NCBI GenBank assembly: GCA_037962975.1
Contig: CM075670.1
Coordinates: 85,377,501 to 85,441,500, forward strand
Length of the DNA stretch: 64,000 nucleotides
Reading direction: 5' to 3'
Origin: Clitoria ternatea
Lineage: Eukaryota > Streptophyta > Magnoliopsida > Fabales > Fabaceae
Shown here: piece by piece, positions 11,784-22,740 of the stretch
Layout of the letters: each line of letters begins with the position of its first letter
Numbering within the stretch: the stretch's first letter is position 1
The notes under the pieces: generated by a model
What the model saw: the letters and a program-made list of their open reading frames with translations, nothing else
What the model was told of the DNA's origin: nothing
Databases searched by the model: none
Program-made: the position numbers and the translations under genes

Positions 11784-12104
11784 AACACATTTACGCGTTT
11801 CTTGGAAATTGAATTCAACAATATAAAAACCTTACAGCTTCCAAAACCTAAGTACCTATGCTGAACTGGGGCTGAAGACGAAAAGACATTTTCTGGTTTC
11901 TAAGAAAGGTATCATCTTTCCACTTCTTTCACTTATTTCGTGCACTTCTAAGTTCGTGTTTATTATCTTCTTGTTTCATTGTTATTGTTTTCCACTGTTC
12001 ATAAGACATGCATCTCACAGTTTTGGTTTGCTATCTTTTTGTTGGATTTTTGTTCTTATTTTTGTTTATTTAGGTTGGTTATCATCATTCTTTTAACATT
12101 AATC

Positions 12105-12650
12105 ATGAAAAGAAGATCACAGAGACTCCTGCAAAAACCTAGACCAAATTTTGCAGAAGGAAGCGTACGAAGAAAACAAATAGATAACGAAAGAGAAGTG
12201 GCAACCATAACTATATCTGATTCGTCTGAACATGTACCCAGTCAAAGTCAGGTTCAAAGGGATGTATCTCCTCTGGTTCAAAGGAATGTATCCCCCGCAA
12301 GTGAGGAAAATGAATCACCAGAAGTTGAAAGTGTTAAGGCTGTTGAAAACTGTGCTATGAAGTTTAAAGCCAGAGAGATAGAACGTCCCAGGCAATCTGT
12401 AGGAGCTGGTTCTTCTTCTTCTGACATTCTTATGGTGTTACAGGAATTACAGGTCATGAAGAAGATGCAACTTGGAATTTATGATCGGGTCTTGAACCAC
12501 GATCTCATGCTCAGGAAGATTGCCACGAAACTGAGGGTTGAGCACACAGCAGAAATGGGAGCCCCAACTGATAGAGATGCGTGGTTAGCTTCCATTGGAT
12601 TCACGATTCCCTCCCAGCAGGACAAAGACGATGGAGATCAGGATGTTTAA
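12105..12650 (+). CDS. Small hypothetical ORF downstream of pol in element A
   Basis: 181 residues from the ATG at 12105; the frame is open further upstream but that part is hydrophobic, intron-like sequence. A possible 3' splice site (TTTATTTAG) at about 12073 and a possible donor near 11907 suggest it could be read from a spliced transcript. The protein starts with basic MKRRSQRLLQK, has a Ser/Glu-rich middle and an amphipathic, probably coiled-coil stretch (about 105-150). No transmembrane segment is seen, so it is not a clear env-like protein although env-like ORFs sit here in some Athila elements. Unlike pol it is unbroken. Function unknown. Confidence 0.5.
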   Translation: MKRRSQRLLQKPRPNFAEGSVRRKQIDNEREVATITISDSSEHVPSQSQVQRDVSPLVQRNVSPASEENESPEVESVKAVENCAMKFKAREIERPRQSVGAGSSSSDILMVLQELQVMKKMQLGIYDRVLNHDLMLRKIATKLRVEHTAEMGAPTDRDAWLASIGFTIPSQQDKDDGDQDV

Positions 12651-13903
12651 GCAGTTGTTCCACGTTTTTATGATGTTTCCTATGTAATTAATTTGACATT
12701 ATTGTAACTGTTTTCTGAATAGTGAACTTGCTTCTATTTTAATTATGTAATGAATATTTTATTTCCTTGTTAAATTTGTTGTTTTATTCAGTTTTTCGTA
12801 TGTATTGGTAAAATCCACGCGTCCCAATCCGACTACGTATTTCCCTTCCACGGCCACTCAGGTAAAAAGGGAAGTATCTTTCCGACTCGTTCCTTGATTA
12901 ATATTCTGACTTATTAATTGATATATTATGTTTATTATTTCTTTCAATCCATCTTAATAATTTAAAAGTTGCTGATTCTTAAGCTTAGTCGGATAAATTA
13001 ATTGATTGGTTTTGTTTAATTCATCATATCTACCCCTAACTATTTTTCATCATTAATTAAATTGTTTACTCGGCATGCTAGTTAGCAATCTAAATGTATG
13101 ATCTTACATTAAGTTTGGGGACATGACTGGCTAATTAACTATTTCGTAGCTTTTGAGCCTGTTTTATCCTTTTCCGAGTGAACTTGCATGCTAGTTAGTG
13201 AGACAGAATTTGCTTCAATGCTTGCTAATTGTTGTATGTCAACCAATCGAAAATGATGGAGGCCTTCTTTGTTTATTTAGCCAGGGCCAAAAATAGCCTT
13301 CCTAATCTATTAAATCATTCTTTGACCCAATAATTATGTTTGAGCCTGAAACCTTTCATTCTGTTTATATACCTAACGTTACAAAGCCTATTTATCTAAG
13401 AAAAACCCGACTAGAGTACCCTGGATGTTCCACTGGTGAATTACTCGATTTTTGCTTATTGCTAGGGACTAACAATTTCTAAGTTTGGGGATGAAGAGTG
13501 TGCCTAACAGTAATTAAGGACACACTCCGACCTTAATTATGGATGAATATGTAGAAAAATAAAAGGAAGAAACGCAAAGCCGAGAGAAAAATGAATAAAG
13601 TCAGAAAAGAAAAAGAAGCGCAAAGCACCACAAGAAAAAAAAATTCGATCGGAAAAAGATGGAAAGAAAAGAAAGAAAAGGAAAAGTCTGAAGGACTGAA
13701 AGAAAAAGAAGGTGCAAAGCAACATGAGTTATTAAGTAGCATTCAGTCGGAAAAGTTAAGAAAGTTGCTAGTAGAGTCAATTAAGTTAGAATTGAGGCAA
13801 GGCATCAGTGGATACATCTTGTAACCTATCTATGACTCGGAAAAACAATAATTGAGCCTGTAGCCCAGCCTCGTTATAAGCTTAAAAAGCCCTTACTGAT
13901 CTG
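12651..13903 (+). other. 3' spacer of element A, left of the nested insertion
   Basis: No convincing gene. AAGTTTGGGG tracts near 13112 and 13480 resemble the PPT at 21765. A Lys/Glu-rich ORF at 13591-13824 is a by-product of a purine-rich tract. The sequence resumes after the nested element at 21457. Confidence 0.6.
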
Positions 13904-13908
13904 ATTGT
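13904..13908 (+). other. Target-site duplication ATTGT (left copy)
   Basis: ATTGT directly before the LTR start at 13909 is repeated at 21452-21456 directly after the right LTR, proving a single clean insertion. Confidence 0.95.
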
Positions 13909-14103
13909 TGTTAGTCCTCAAATTTTCAATAAAAGCTTGAATAAAAATTTCATAAAAATTATAAAAATTAGTTTAATTTGTTAGAAAATTAGGATTAAAA
14001 TTCAATAAATGGATATTGTTGGAAATAATCTGCCCTTGATCAATTTTCTCTAGTTTTGCAGTGAAAAAGTTAAGAAATCAATAGAAAATTACACTGGAGG
14101 AGC

Positions 14104-14421
14104 TGACGCGTAGCCTCACCCCACGCGTAGCATCAACAGCTATTTTTTATGCTGACGCTACGCATCACAGCCACACGTAGCGTCAGTGCTACGTGGTCTC
14201 CACCTCCACTTTGACCAACCACTCCACTTGGACCCAATAATGGGCACTCCACTCAGCCACAAGGGCCATCCCACTCACCATGAAAGGCCAAAAATCGGTG
14301 GAGACATGTTCATATGGCCAAGCATGATCAAATTTAATAATTTGAAGTGGCCATTATCAAGTGTTTAATGGAGGCTGAGTCAGGGGTGTGACGCGTAGCG
14401 TCACAGGGACGCGTAGCGTCA
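14104..14421. repeat. Paired TGACGCGTAGCGTCA inverted repeats, left LTR
   Basis: Arms TGACGC and GCGTCA flank the spacer GTA (or TAC when flipped). Centres lie at 14111/14128, 14160/14178 and 14396/14414, so pairs are 17-18 bp apart. The third site is in the opposite orientation, which a near-palindromic site tolerates. The last pair ends about 15 bp before the TATA palindrome. Confidence 0.9.
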
Positions 14422-14434
14422 GCACCCTTGCTCA

Positions 14435-14450
14435 GCCCTATAAATAGGGC
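14435..14450 (+). promoter_or_regulatory. TATA box inside an inverted repeat, left LTR
   Basis: GCCCTATAAATAGGGC: a TATAAATA box flanked by complementary GCCCTAT and ATAGGGC arms. Identical in the right LTR (20406-20421). Transcription would begin around 14475. Confidence 0.75.
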
Positions 14451-15487
14451 CATCTAACACCATTCAAATCATCCCATCCCATCCCATTCCATAGCATTTC
14501 TTTTCTCTCTTGTGCTCGACTTTGAGTACTTCTTTTGTGAGTTGTAGTTCTAGAATAGTTTTCTAGATACTTGAGTGTGTTTCGGTGTATTGTGATCATT
14601 GTATCGTGAAGTTCCCATCGTCTTCGTAATGTCAAAATCTGTAAGTGTTGTTTCTACTTTCACCATGTGTAACTAATTTGTTTATGTTGGAATTAGTGAA
14701 CTAATCTATTGAGTATAATGTTGTGAATTCGACCTCTGCGTGTTTATGATTCAAGTCCATGTTAGTATTTTAACTTTTTATTAATATGAACGTCAAACGG
14801 GAGAATGATTTTCATGTGTATTGAAACTTATTTTATTAGTATGAATGTCAAACGGGAGAATGATTGTTCATGCCGTATTAAAACTTGTTTTAACAAAAGT
14901 AAAAAGTTGGAATACCCTTGGTATCTCAATTCTATAGGGGTTGTTAACCATTGTTGCCATAAGGCCAGGTCTTAATGCAAGTTTTTACTGAGAAAGCTCA
15001 CGAGGGATCGGACTTTACGGTGAATTCTTAGAATTTATATCACGAGGGATCGGTTATAATGATTTTAAGCTGCAATGACATGAAACTTGATGATTAAATA
15101 TGCATGTCTTGAGTTCCTCATTGTTATTCTAGATTAGGGATCCAATTTCCAACATAATTTGTTTATCTGTGTTTATCTCAAGTATCTTACCTATTCTAGA
15201 TTGCAACTCATTTTTTTAGATAGATTTTATTTTCTTTTATCTTGTGAACCACTCAATCATGCTATCCTGTGAATATTGTATAACTTGTATATAAATTATT
15301 CTTTTGTTTATAACTTCCTTCCCATTTACCATAGTAAATAGAAAATTACTGTTATTATTGGACTTTCAATCCCAGTGGAACGATATCTAAATTTTGAAAA
15401 CTACAAACGATTGGTGCGCTTGCCAATTAACAAACCCGGTGGTGGAAAAGAACTATTGAGATGCTATCGCCGGGTTAACAAGTTTTC

Positions 15488-15506
15488 TGGCGCCGTCGCC
15501 GGGGAT
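15488..15506 (+). other. Primer binding site (Asp-tRNA type)
   Basis: TGGCGCCGTCGCCGGGGAT lies 7 nt after the LTR. It matches the Athila-lineage PBS usually assigned to aspartate tRNA, apart from one base. Confidence 0.85.
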
Positions 15507-15635
15507 TGAATTGTTTCAGTAAAACAGTAAAATTTTAATTACCATGGTAAATATATTTTTTTTACCTTAGTTAATTTTTTTATTATTATTTATTTCTTAT
15601 CATTATTACACTAACTTTCTTTGTCTAGTTTGTGT

Positions 15636-17741
15636 ATGCAAACTCGATTTACCGCAGGTAAAATTTATTTTGATCCTGAGATAGAAAAGTTTGTAAAGAA
15701 AATCAAGTCTTTGAAATCTAAAACACAAACTACTTCTTCTTCTACTTCAAAAATTTTTGAAAATTCAAATATGGCTGCTGAAAGGAGAACATTGGGACAG
15801 TTTGCTGCTATTAATGGTCCACCCCGAGTTTCGGGAATGTTTCAAGGACCAGTTTTACCAGTGGAAATTAAACCTGCCACTTTAAACATTATTCAAAACA
15901 ACCAATTTGCTGGTTTAAATCATGAAGAACCATATGAACATTTAACTATTTTTTATGAGTTATGCAGCACAATTGGTTTTGAACCCAATCAAGAAGAGTC
16001 TGTTTACATGAGACTTTTTCCTTTTTCATTGATTGGTAAAGCAAAAGAATGGTTTAAATCTTGTCCACTGGGTAGTTTTGTAAACTGGTCCGATGTTGAA
16101 AGAAAATTTTTGGAAAGATTTTATTCTCCTTCAAAATATTTTGAAGCAATGACAGCCATACATTCTTTTTCTCAAAACAATGATGAATCACTAGGAGAGA
16201 CATGGGAACGATTCAAGGCACTTTTGAGAAAGTGACCGAACCACAACCTGAATGATGCCGAAAAGGTAAGAATCGTTTACCATAGTCTATTGCCTCAGTT
16301 CAAGATGATGTTAGATGCTTGTGCAGGTGGTTCTTTAATGAACAAGACTGTGGAGGAAGCCATAGAAATATTGGAATCAATGGCTATCAGTGACCGCCAA
16401 GCAAAGCATGAAAGAGGTAATATACAAAGGAAGCCAAGAATGCTCGAATTGGGAGTAAATGATGCAGTGTTGGCTCAGCAAAAATTACTGACCCAACAAA
16501 TTGAAGTTATGAGCAAGCAATTGGAAAAACTCCAAATTGCTCAAGTAGCATCACCACCCCCTGCTCAACTTAAAACATGTATGCACTGCATGGGAGAACA
16601 ACCATGTGGTTACTGTAGAAATGAGCAAGAGGAAGCCAATTTCATGAACCATCAAAGAGCACCCTTAGGTAATTTTCCTTTTAATCATGGAAATTCTTTT
16701 CCTAACAATTACCTGTAGGGTTGGCAAAATCAGAATATTGGCTGGAGACAAGACACTGGACCTTCCAACAGACCTCCTAACAATCAATTCAAGCAACAAC
16801 AAACTGACAATGTAAGATTGACAAGAATAGAGGAATCTATTCAACAGTTATTGCAGTTTGTGGAGACAAATGAAGCTGCCCGAAAAGCATCAGACATACA
16901 AATGGGTCAGCTTGCAAAAGAGATAGCCGAATTAAAGAGTTTTGGGTTTTCTGCAAACACTCAAAACCCAAGGGAACAATGTAACGCTGTTTCTTTTAAT
17001 GTTGTAAAAATTGATTGTAAAGAAAAGAGTGAGAAAAAGAAAGAAGAAGAAGAGAAAGAAAGTGAAAAAATAGAAAAAAATGAAAAAAACAAAAAAGAAA
17101 AAAATGTGCAAATAGATACAGAGCAAGAAACAAACTGTATAACCTCGAAAAAATGTAAAGATCCGGGGAGTTTCACCATTCCTGTGACAATCGGAAATAT
17201 CAACATCAGGAATGCGTTATTAGATTTAGGGGCTAATATTAACTTGATGCCCTTAGATTTAATAAAGCGCATTGGTGAATATGAGCTAAAAGAAGCAAAG
17301 ACAGAATTACAGTTTGCAGATCGCTCCGTCAAAAAGCCTTTTGGGATTGTGGAAGATGTGTTGGTAAAGGTTGATAAGTACCACTTCAAGGTTGACTTTA
17401 TGGTACTAGATATGAAGGAGGATACTGAGATCCCCCTGATCCTAGGAAGACCTTTCATGAAGACTGCAAGGATCAGAGTAGATGTTGATCTAAGTACGGT
17501 TGCAATCAAAGTTTATGAAGAAGAGGTAGGCTTCAATGCTCATGAACACCTCAGGATAAGTAATGAGGAAAAAGTTTATCCCTCAACCGAACCAGGTATA
17601 TCTCTTCCCAATCAATTAAATTATTTTAAATTAACCGATGCTTTGAAAGATGAAAAACAGGTAATTAAGCATCGAAAAAGAAGAAGAAGGAAGAAAAAGA
17701 CAGGTGATTCCTCAACGAATATTGGGAGACCACCTGATTAA
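15636..17741 (+). pseudogene. gag-pro: Gag-protease of the TR-GAG element
   Basis: The likely start is ATG 15636 (MQTRF), 130 nt after the PBS. The retrotransposon Gag core lies at about 15850-16400 (LFPFSLIGKAKEWF, then WERFKALLRK). A Cys-rich stretch near 16578-16620 (CMHCMGEQPCGYC) may stand in for the zinc knuckle. A Lys/Glu repeat tract follows (17020-17100). The retropepsin domain lies at 17150-17530 with active-site motif LDLGANINLMP (Leu in place of the usual Ser or Thr after Asp) and flap/dimer motif IPLILGRPF. In-frame stops at 16233-16235 (TGA) and 16716-16718 (TAG) split it into three open pieces. The last runs to 17741 and ends without any polymerase. Confidence 0.9.
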
Positions 17742-19841
17742 TCAAAGGTAATGTCTGGCTGGAGACATTAAACCTAGCGCTCAATGGGAGGCAACCCATT
17801 CTTTTTTTGATTTTTTTTTTCAAATTAAAAAAAACCACAAAACAAAAATTTTAAACTTGTTTAAAAGAAAAGGGGTTTTAAACTGAAAAGAAAAGGTTTT
17901 GAAAATCAAAAATCTTTGGAAAAATCAAAAACAGAAGCCCGCGCGTAGCGCCACTTTGACGCGTAGCTTGGACTCTGAATTTTGGGTCTGACGCGTAGCG
18001 TCCCATCCATGCGTAGCATCAGAGCCCACGTTCAGTTTTTAAAACTGAACCAGAGAGGCCCATCTTAGGGTTTAAAGCCTAAGATCTCCTCTCTGCCTCA
18101 CTTTAGTTTTCAAAACCCTAAATTTTGAAACCTCTTTCTCTCTTCCAAGCTCTCTCAATCCTATTGCTCAAGGAACCACAAGTAAGTGTTCTAATCTGTT
18201 CTCTTTAGTTTTGTTTTTAATTTTCGATTTTTAGAAATAAATGTGGTTAGGATTAGGATTAGAAGACCATTGGGATTGATTGCTGTTAGGAGTTAGGAAT
18301 TGAATGGATATAATGTGGTTTGGAAAGGGGTTGCTGCTGTGCAACCCCTGTTTTTTTTTTTCTCTGTTCTGCGCAGCTCACGCGTAGCGTCCCATTGACG
18401 CGTAGCGTGAGGATGAACTGTGAGCTCACGCGTAGCGTCCCACAGACGCGTAGCGTGGGCAGAACAGGCTGATGCGTAGCATCACGCCACGCGTAGCGTC
18501 AGCCTCTGTTTTTAATTTTTGTTAATTTTTGCTGTGTGTTTGTTGTTGTTGTTTTCCTTTTTATTAATAAATTTTCATATTTAGTATTTGTTATACTTTC
18601 TTGCATAAGAATAAATTTGTATGAAATTTTGAATAAATTGTATTATTTGAAAATATGTGTGTTACTTTCTTTATAATTCATAAAAATACAAAAATATGTT
18701 GTGGTGTATTTGAATTTCAATTCTAAAAAAAATAAAATTAATAAATAAAAAAATAAAAAAATAAAAAAAATTTCTTTTAATAAATCAAATTTTTGTTAGT
18801 AAGTTAATTTATACACTTAGAGTTTTTACACAATAAAACTTAAATTTGTAAAATCAATTATCAATTTTTTATATATATAACTTAGGAATTTTGATAAATT
18901 TAATTACAATAAGTTTATTAACCATCAAGCAAATTTCAATAACCCGGTGAGCAGAGAGATATTTTTTTAAAACACTTGAGGGTTTAATCGACATATTTTC
19001 AATTCGAATTGATTTTGCTTTAATCTCTGATTTGTGTTGTTGTACAGAGAATTCGAAAAAATGATCAAGGCACATTTATTGGTGAAACGAAACCTTGGGC
19101 CAAACAGCTTACCTTGGTAAAAAGTCTTTTATCCTTTGCAAAGCCAATTTGAGCCTAAAATAAAATTCTTTGGTACCCTTAAAACCTAAATTTGTTTTAA
19201 CCATTCCCTATACTTGATTGATTAAAAGAGCAGTTGAAATAAATGAAAAATATTTTGAGTGTTCTCACAAAAATGGGGAGTGAAAATAAGCAACTTGATT
19301 CTTTTCAAAAGGAAAGTATGAAAAAGAAAAAAATCAAAAATAGTGAAAAGAATCAAGTTGGGGGTATTTATTTTTCATCAATAAAAGAAAATGAGAAGTT
19401 TGGGTCAAGAAAAAGCCTAAGAATTATAAAATGCTCTTTTATGATTTCAGGTTTTTGAATTCCAAGAAAAACCATTACTTCTTGAAAACCAAGCCTCATT
19501 ACAACCCGTGAAAAGACCTTGTGATTTTCAAATTAACTCGGTATAAATAACCATTGATTAGATGATAAACAAAGTTAAATTCGTTTGATTTTATGATTGA
19601 TTGAGTGAAATAGGTTACCAATTGCATAGAGATAAACACTTGTGAGGTAAGCCTGAAATTCTGCTTGATTGTTAATAGAATATTGTAAACAATTTTATCA
19701 TTAGACCTTTGTTATATTTGATATCAATTTTTGATTATTACAAATTAGTTAAATTATGTAATTATTTTTTGTGGTAAATTTTCAGACTAACTTAAAAATT
19801 TAATTCCAAATTTTTATTTTTATTTTTTTCTTATTTTTCTC
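17742..19841 (+). other. Non-coding 3' region of the TR-GAG element
   Basis: About 2.1 kb without a gene, where pol would be expected. It holds the GCGTAGCGT pair arrays (17941-18020 and 18378-18500), A/T-rich DNA, and at 19355-19370 a copy of the PPT string CAAGTTGGGGGTATTT about 508 bp before the real one. Confidence 0.8.
17941..18500. repeat. Paired GCGTAGCGT inverted repeats, internal arrays
   Basis: Centres at 17946/17964, 17996/18014, 18385/18403, 18433/18451 and 18477/18494: five pairs 17-18 bp apart, the same motif and spacing as in the LTR of this element but outside the LTR. Confidence 0.9.
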
Positions 19842-19859
19842 TTGCTCGAGGACGAGCAA
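19842..19859 (+). other. Hairpin before the PPT
   Basis: TTGCTCGAGGACGAGCAA folds into a 7-bp stem with an AGGA loop, 20 nt before the 3' LTR. Element A has the same hairpin at 21741-21758 with one compensated base pair. Confidence 0.75.
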
Positions 19860-19863
19860 TGTC

Positions 19864-19879
19864 TCAAGTTGGGGGTATT
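19864..19879 (+). other. Polypurine tract
   Basis: CAAGTTGGGGGTATTT ends against the LTR start TGTTAGTCC at 19880. An identical 16-mer lies at 19355. Confidence 0.8.
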
Positions 19880-21451
19880 TGTTAGTCCTCAAATTTTCAA
19901 TAAAAGCTTGAATAAAAATTTCATAAAAATTATAAAAATTAGTTTAATTTGTTAGAAAATTAGGATTTAAATTCAATAAATGGATGTTGTTGGAAATAAT
20001 CTGCCCTTGATCAATTTTCTCTAGTTTTGTAGTGAAAAAGTTAAGAAATCAAGAGAAAATTACACTAGAGGAGCTGACGCATAGCCTCACCCCACGCGTA
20101 GCATCAACAGCTATTTTTTATGCTGACGCTACGCATCACAGCCACGCGTAGCGTCAGTGCTACGTGGTCTCCACCTCCACTTTGACCAACCACTCCACTT
20201 GGACCCAATAATGGGCACTCCACTCAGCCACAAGGGCCATCCCACTCACCATGAAAGGCCAAAAATCGGTGGAGACATGTCCATATGGCCAAGCATGATC
20301 AAATTTAATAATTTGAAGTGGCCATTATCAAGTGTTTAATGGAGGCTGAGTCAGGGGTGTGACGCGTAGCGTCACAGGGACGCGTAGCGTCAGCACCCTT
20401 GCTCAGCCCTATAAATAGGGCCATCCAACACCATTCAAATCATCCCATCCCATCCCATTCCATAGCATTTCTTTTCTCTCTTGTGCTCGACTTTGAGTAC
20501 TTCTTTTGTGAGTTGTAGTTCTAGAATAGTTTTCTAGATACTTGAGTGTGTTTCGGTGTATTGTGATCATTGTATCGTGAAGTTCCCATCGTCTTCGTAA
20601 TGTCAAAATCTGTAAGTGTTGTTTCTACTTTCACCATGTGTAACTAATTTGTTTATGTTGGAATTGGTGAACTAATCTATTGAGTATAATGTTGTGAATT
20701 CGACCTCTGCGTGTTTATGATTCAAGTCCATGTTAGTATTTTAACCTTTTATTAATATGAACATCAAACGGGAGAATGATTTTCATGTGTATTGAAACTT
20801 ATTTTATTAGTATAAATGTCAAACGGGAGAATGATTGTTCATGTCGTATTGAAACTTGTTTTAACGAAAGTAAAAAGTTGGAATACCCTTGGTATCTCAA
20901 TTCTATAGGGGTTGTTAACCATTGTTGCCATAAGGCCAGGTCTTAATGCAAGTTTTTACTGAGAAAGCTCACGAGGGATCGGACTTTACGGTGAATTCTT
21001 AGAATTTATATCATGAGGGATCGGTTATAATGATTTTAAGCTGCAATAACATGAAACTTGATGATTAAATATGCATGTCTTAAGTTCCTCATTGTTATTC
21101 TAGATTAGGGATCCAATTTCCAACATAATTTATTTATCTGTGTTTATCTCAAGTATCTTACCTATTCAAGATTGTAACTCATTTTTTTAGATAGATTTTA
21201 TTTTCTTTTATCTTATGAACCACTCAATCATGCTATCCTGTGAATATTGTATAACTTGTATATAAATTATTCTTTTGTTTATAACTTCCTTCCCATTTAC
21301 CATAGTAAATAGAAAATTACTGTTATTATTGGACTTTCAATCCCAGTGGAACGATATATAAATTTTGAAAACTACAAACGATTGGTGCGCTTGCCAATTA
21401 ACAAAGCCGGTGGTGGAAAAGAACTGTTGAGATGCTATCGCCGGGTTAACA
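19880..21451 (+). repeat. Right LTR of the TR-GAG element
   Basis: Same length as the left LTR, ends GGGTTAACA, followed by ATTGT (21452-21456). The motif pairs and TATA palindrome are kept (20075-20421). Confidence 0.95.
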
Positions 21452-21456
21452 ATTGT
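21452..21456 (+). other. Target-site duplication ATTGT (right copy)
   Basis: Matches 13904-13908. Confidence 0.95.
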
Positions 21457-21740
21457 GTTGGCATATGGCATGACGTGTAGAACTGTTGCAAGCCTATGTT
21501 TATCTAACAAGTATGTAGGTAATGAGTGCAATTCATTTACCCTATACACCCAGAGAAGAGTTAAACACCGACCAGAGAGGAAAGTATCAGCAGCTTGTCT
21601 CCCAAAGGAGGTGTAAGTTATTATACTTTTAGAAATTACGAGGAAAAAGCATGATCGGTATTCGATAATTATAGCATGAATTAAGTTAAGGAAAGGTTGA
21701 GTATGTTGATCAAATGCTGTTAGTTAATTAATCTGAATAT

Positions 21741-21758
21741 TTGCTTGAGGACAAGCAA
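21741..21758 (+). other. Hairpin before the PPT of element A
   Basis: TTGCTTGAGGACAAGCAA: 7-bp stem, AGGA loop. It is followed by the purine tract AAGTTTGGGG (21765-21774) and the LTR start TGATAAGTC at 21778. Confidence 0.75.
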
Positions 21759-22328
21759 AGTTTTAAGTTTGGGGATGTGATAAGTCTTGAAAAGACTTAA
21801 TTATTCTGTTCAATTTTAGAATTAATTCGTTGTGTAAGTGGTTAGTTTAGCCTTATTATTCAATTAATTGATTATAATTTATAAATTATGTAAATATTGC
21901 AAAAGTGTTTTATTTATAGAGGGGAATGGTTAAAAACATTAATAAATTAAGAGTTTATTACTATTTATAAATTTAATAAGTAGCCAGCATACAAATGCTA
22001 GGCAATTAGTTGACTTTTGGTGCAGGAACAGGACGTACTCGAGAGAAAAGGACAAATCCGAGTGAAGAATTACCAAAAGCCGAGTGAGAATTCGTAAATC
22101 CGACTGAGAGAAGTCCACAAGACCGACTGAATAAGACTTCCAAGGGTTGACCGAAAGGAATTAACAAAAGCCCGACTTGAAAAGACTCCCAAGAGACCGA
22201 CTCCAAAAAAGAACAGGGAATCAGATACTGTATGAGAACCCGAGCGTCAAATTTAGAACGTTGATTCATTTATCAATCCGCTCTAGCAAGAGCCGACCTC
22301 GTTCAAGTGTAACTTCAAAGAACCGAAC

Positions 22329-22421
22329 TCGCCCAAGCTTCGCCATAACGCTTAAGCGACAAAGCAACACTGCAGTGCAATTCCCGAGCTCGCCCAAGCG
22401 AGAGTTAATTCGCTCAAGCGA
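22329..22421. repeat. Paired TCGCTYAAGCGA palindromes in LTR A
   Basis: Centres near 22334/22353 and 22395/22415, 19-20 bp apart. The core CGCTTAAGCG is shared with the array of element B. Confidence 0.8.
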
Positions 22422-22726
22422 AAACTCAACAAGCTGAAGCGTAAAAGCAGTAACTTAAACCCTGTTTCTTCCCTCTAACAACACACACCTGGTGTAGTAC
22501 TGTTTCCGCTTTCATTGCCTTCTTCTCTACTGCTGCAACTTTAGTAACTTAAGTAGTGAGCTGTCATTTAGCTGGTGATGTGCTGTAAATTAGCTAAGGA
22601 TGAGCTGGATCCTGTTAAGAGCTGAGCTGTAATTAGTTAGTTACTCTGTAAACTGTGTAACTAGTAGTTTAGTCGTTAACTTAAGTTTTCTAAGTTATTA
22701 GTTAAGTTAGTTAAGTTAGGTAAAGA

Positions 22727-22740
22727 AACATATATATAGG
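22727..22740 (+). promoter_or_regulatory. LTR A TATA box
   Basis: ACATATATATAGG, about 300 bp downstream of the palindrome pairs, followed by a pyrimidine-rich leader (22820-22860). Confidence 0.55.

Larger units (their letters stand above)
13909..15480 (+). repeat. Left LTR of the TR-GAG element
   Basis: Starts TGTTAGTCC and ends GGGTTAACA. It contains two groups of the TGACGCGTAGCGTCA inverted repeat (14104-14185 and 14389-14421), a TATA box and, in the transcribed part, a tandem duplication of about 55 bp (14779-14885, with CAAACGGGAGAATGATT twice) and CACGAGGGATCGG twice (near 14999 and 15042). Confidence 0.95.
13909..21451 (+). mobile_element. Complete non-autonomous Athila-like element (TR-GAG type), 7,543 bp
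   Basis: Two LTRs of 1,572 bp each (13909-15480, 19880-21451), a 5-bp target duplication, PBS, PPT, and gag plus protease only. There is no reverse transcriptase, RNase H or integrase. By eye the LTRs differ at about 27 positions (under 2 percent), mostly transitions, with no net indel. Elements keeping only gag or gag-protease are known as TR-GAGs and depend on a partner. It is inserted in the 3' spacer of element A, which has a similar PPT-proximal hairpin. Confidence 0.95.

Noticed and set aside
12105..12650. Env-like gene of an endogenous retrovirus type
   Set aside because: No signal peptide, transmembrane segment or Cys pattern; position alone is not enough.
13591..13824. Lys/Glu-rich 77-residue ORF
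   Set aside because: Low-complexity purine tract in a retroelement spacer; no family resemblance.
16961..17509. Minus-strand ORF of 182 residues
   Set aside because: Antisense shadow of the retropepsin region with its LDLGAN motif.
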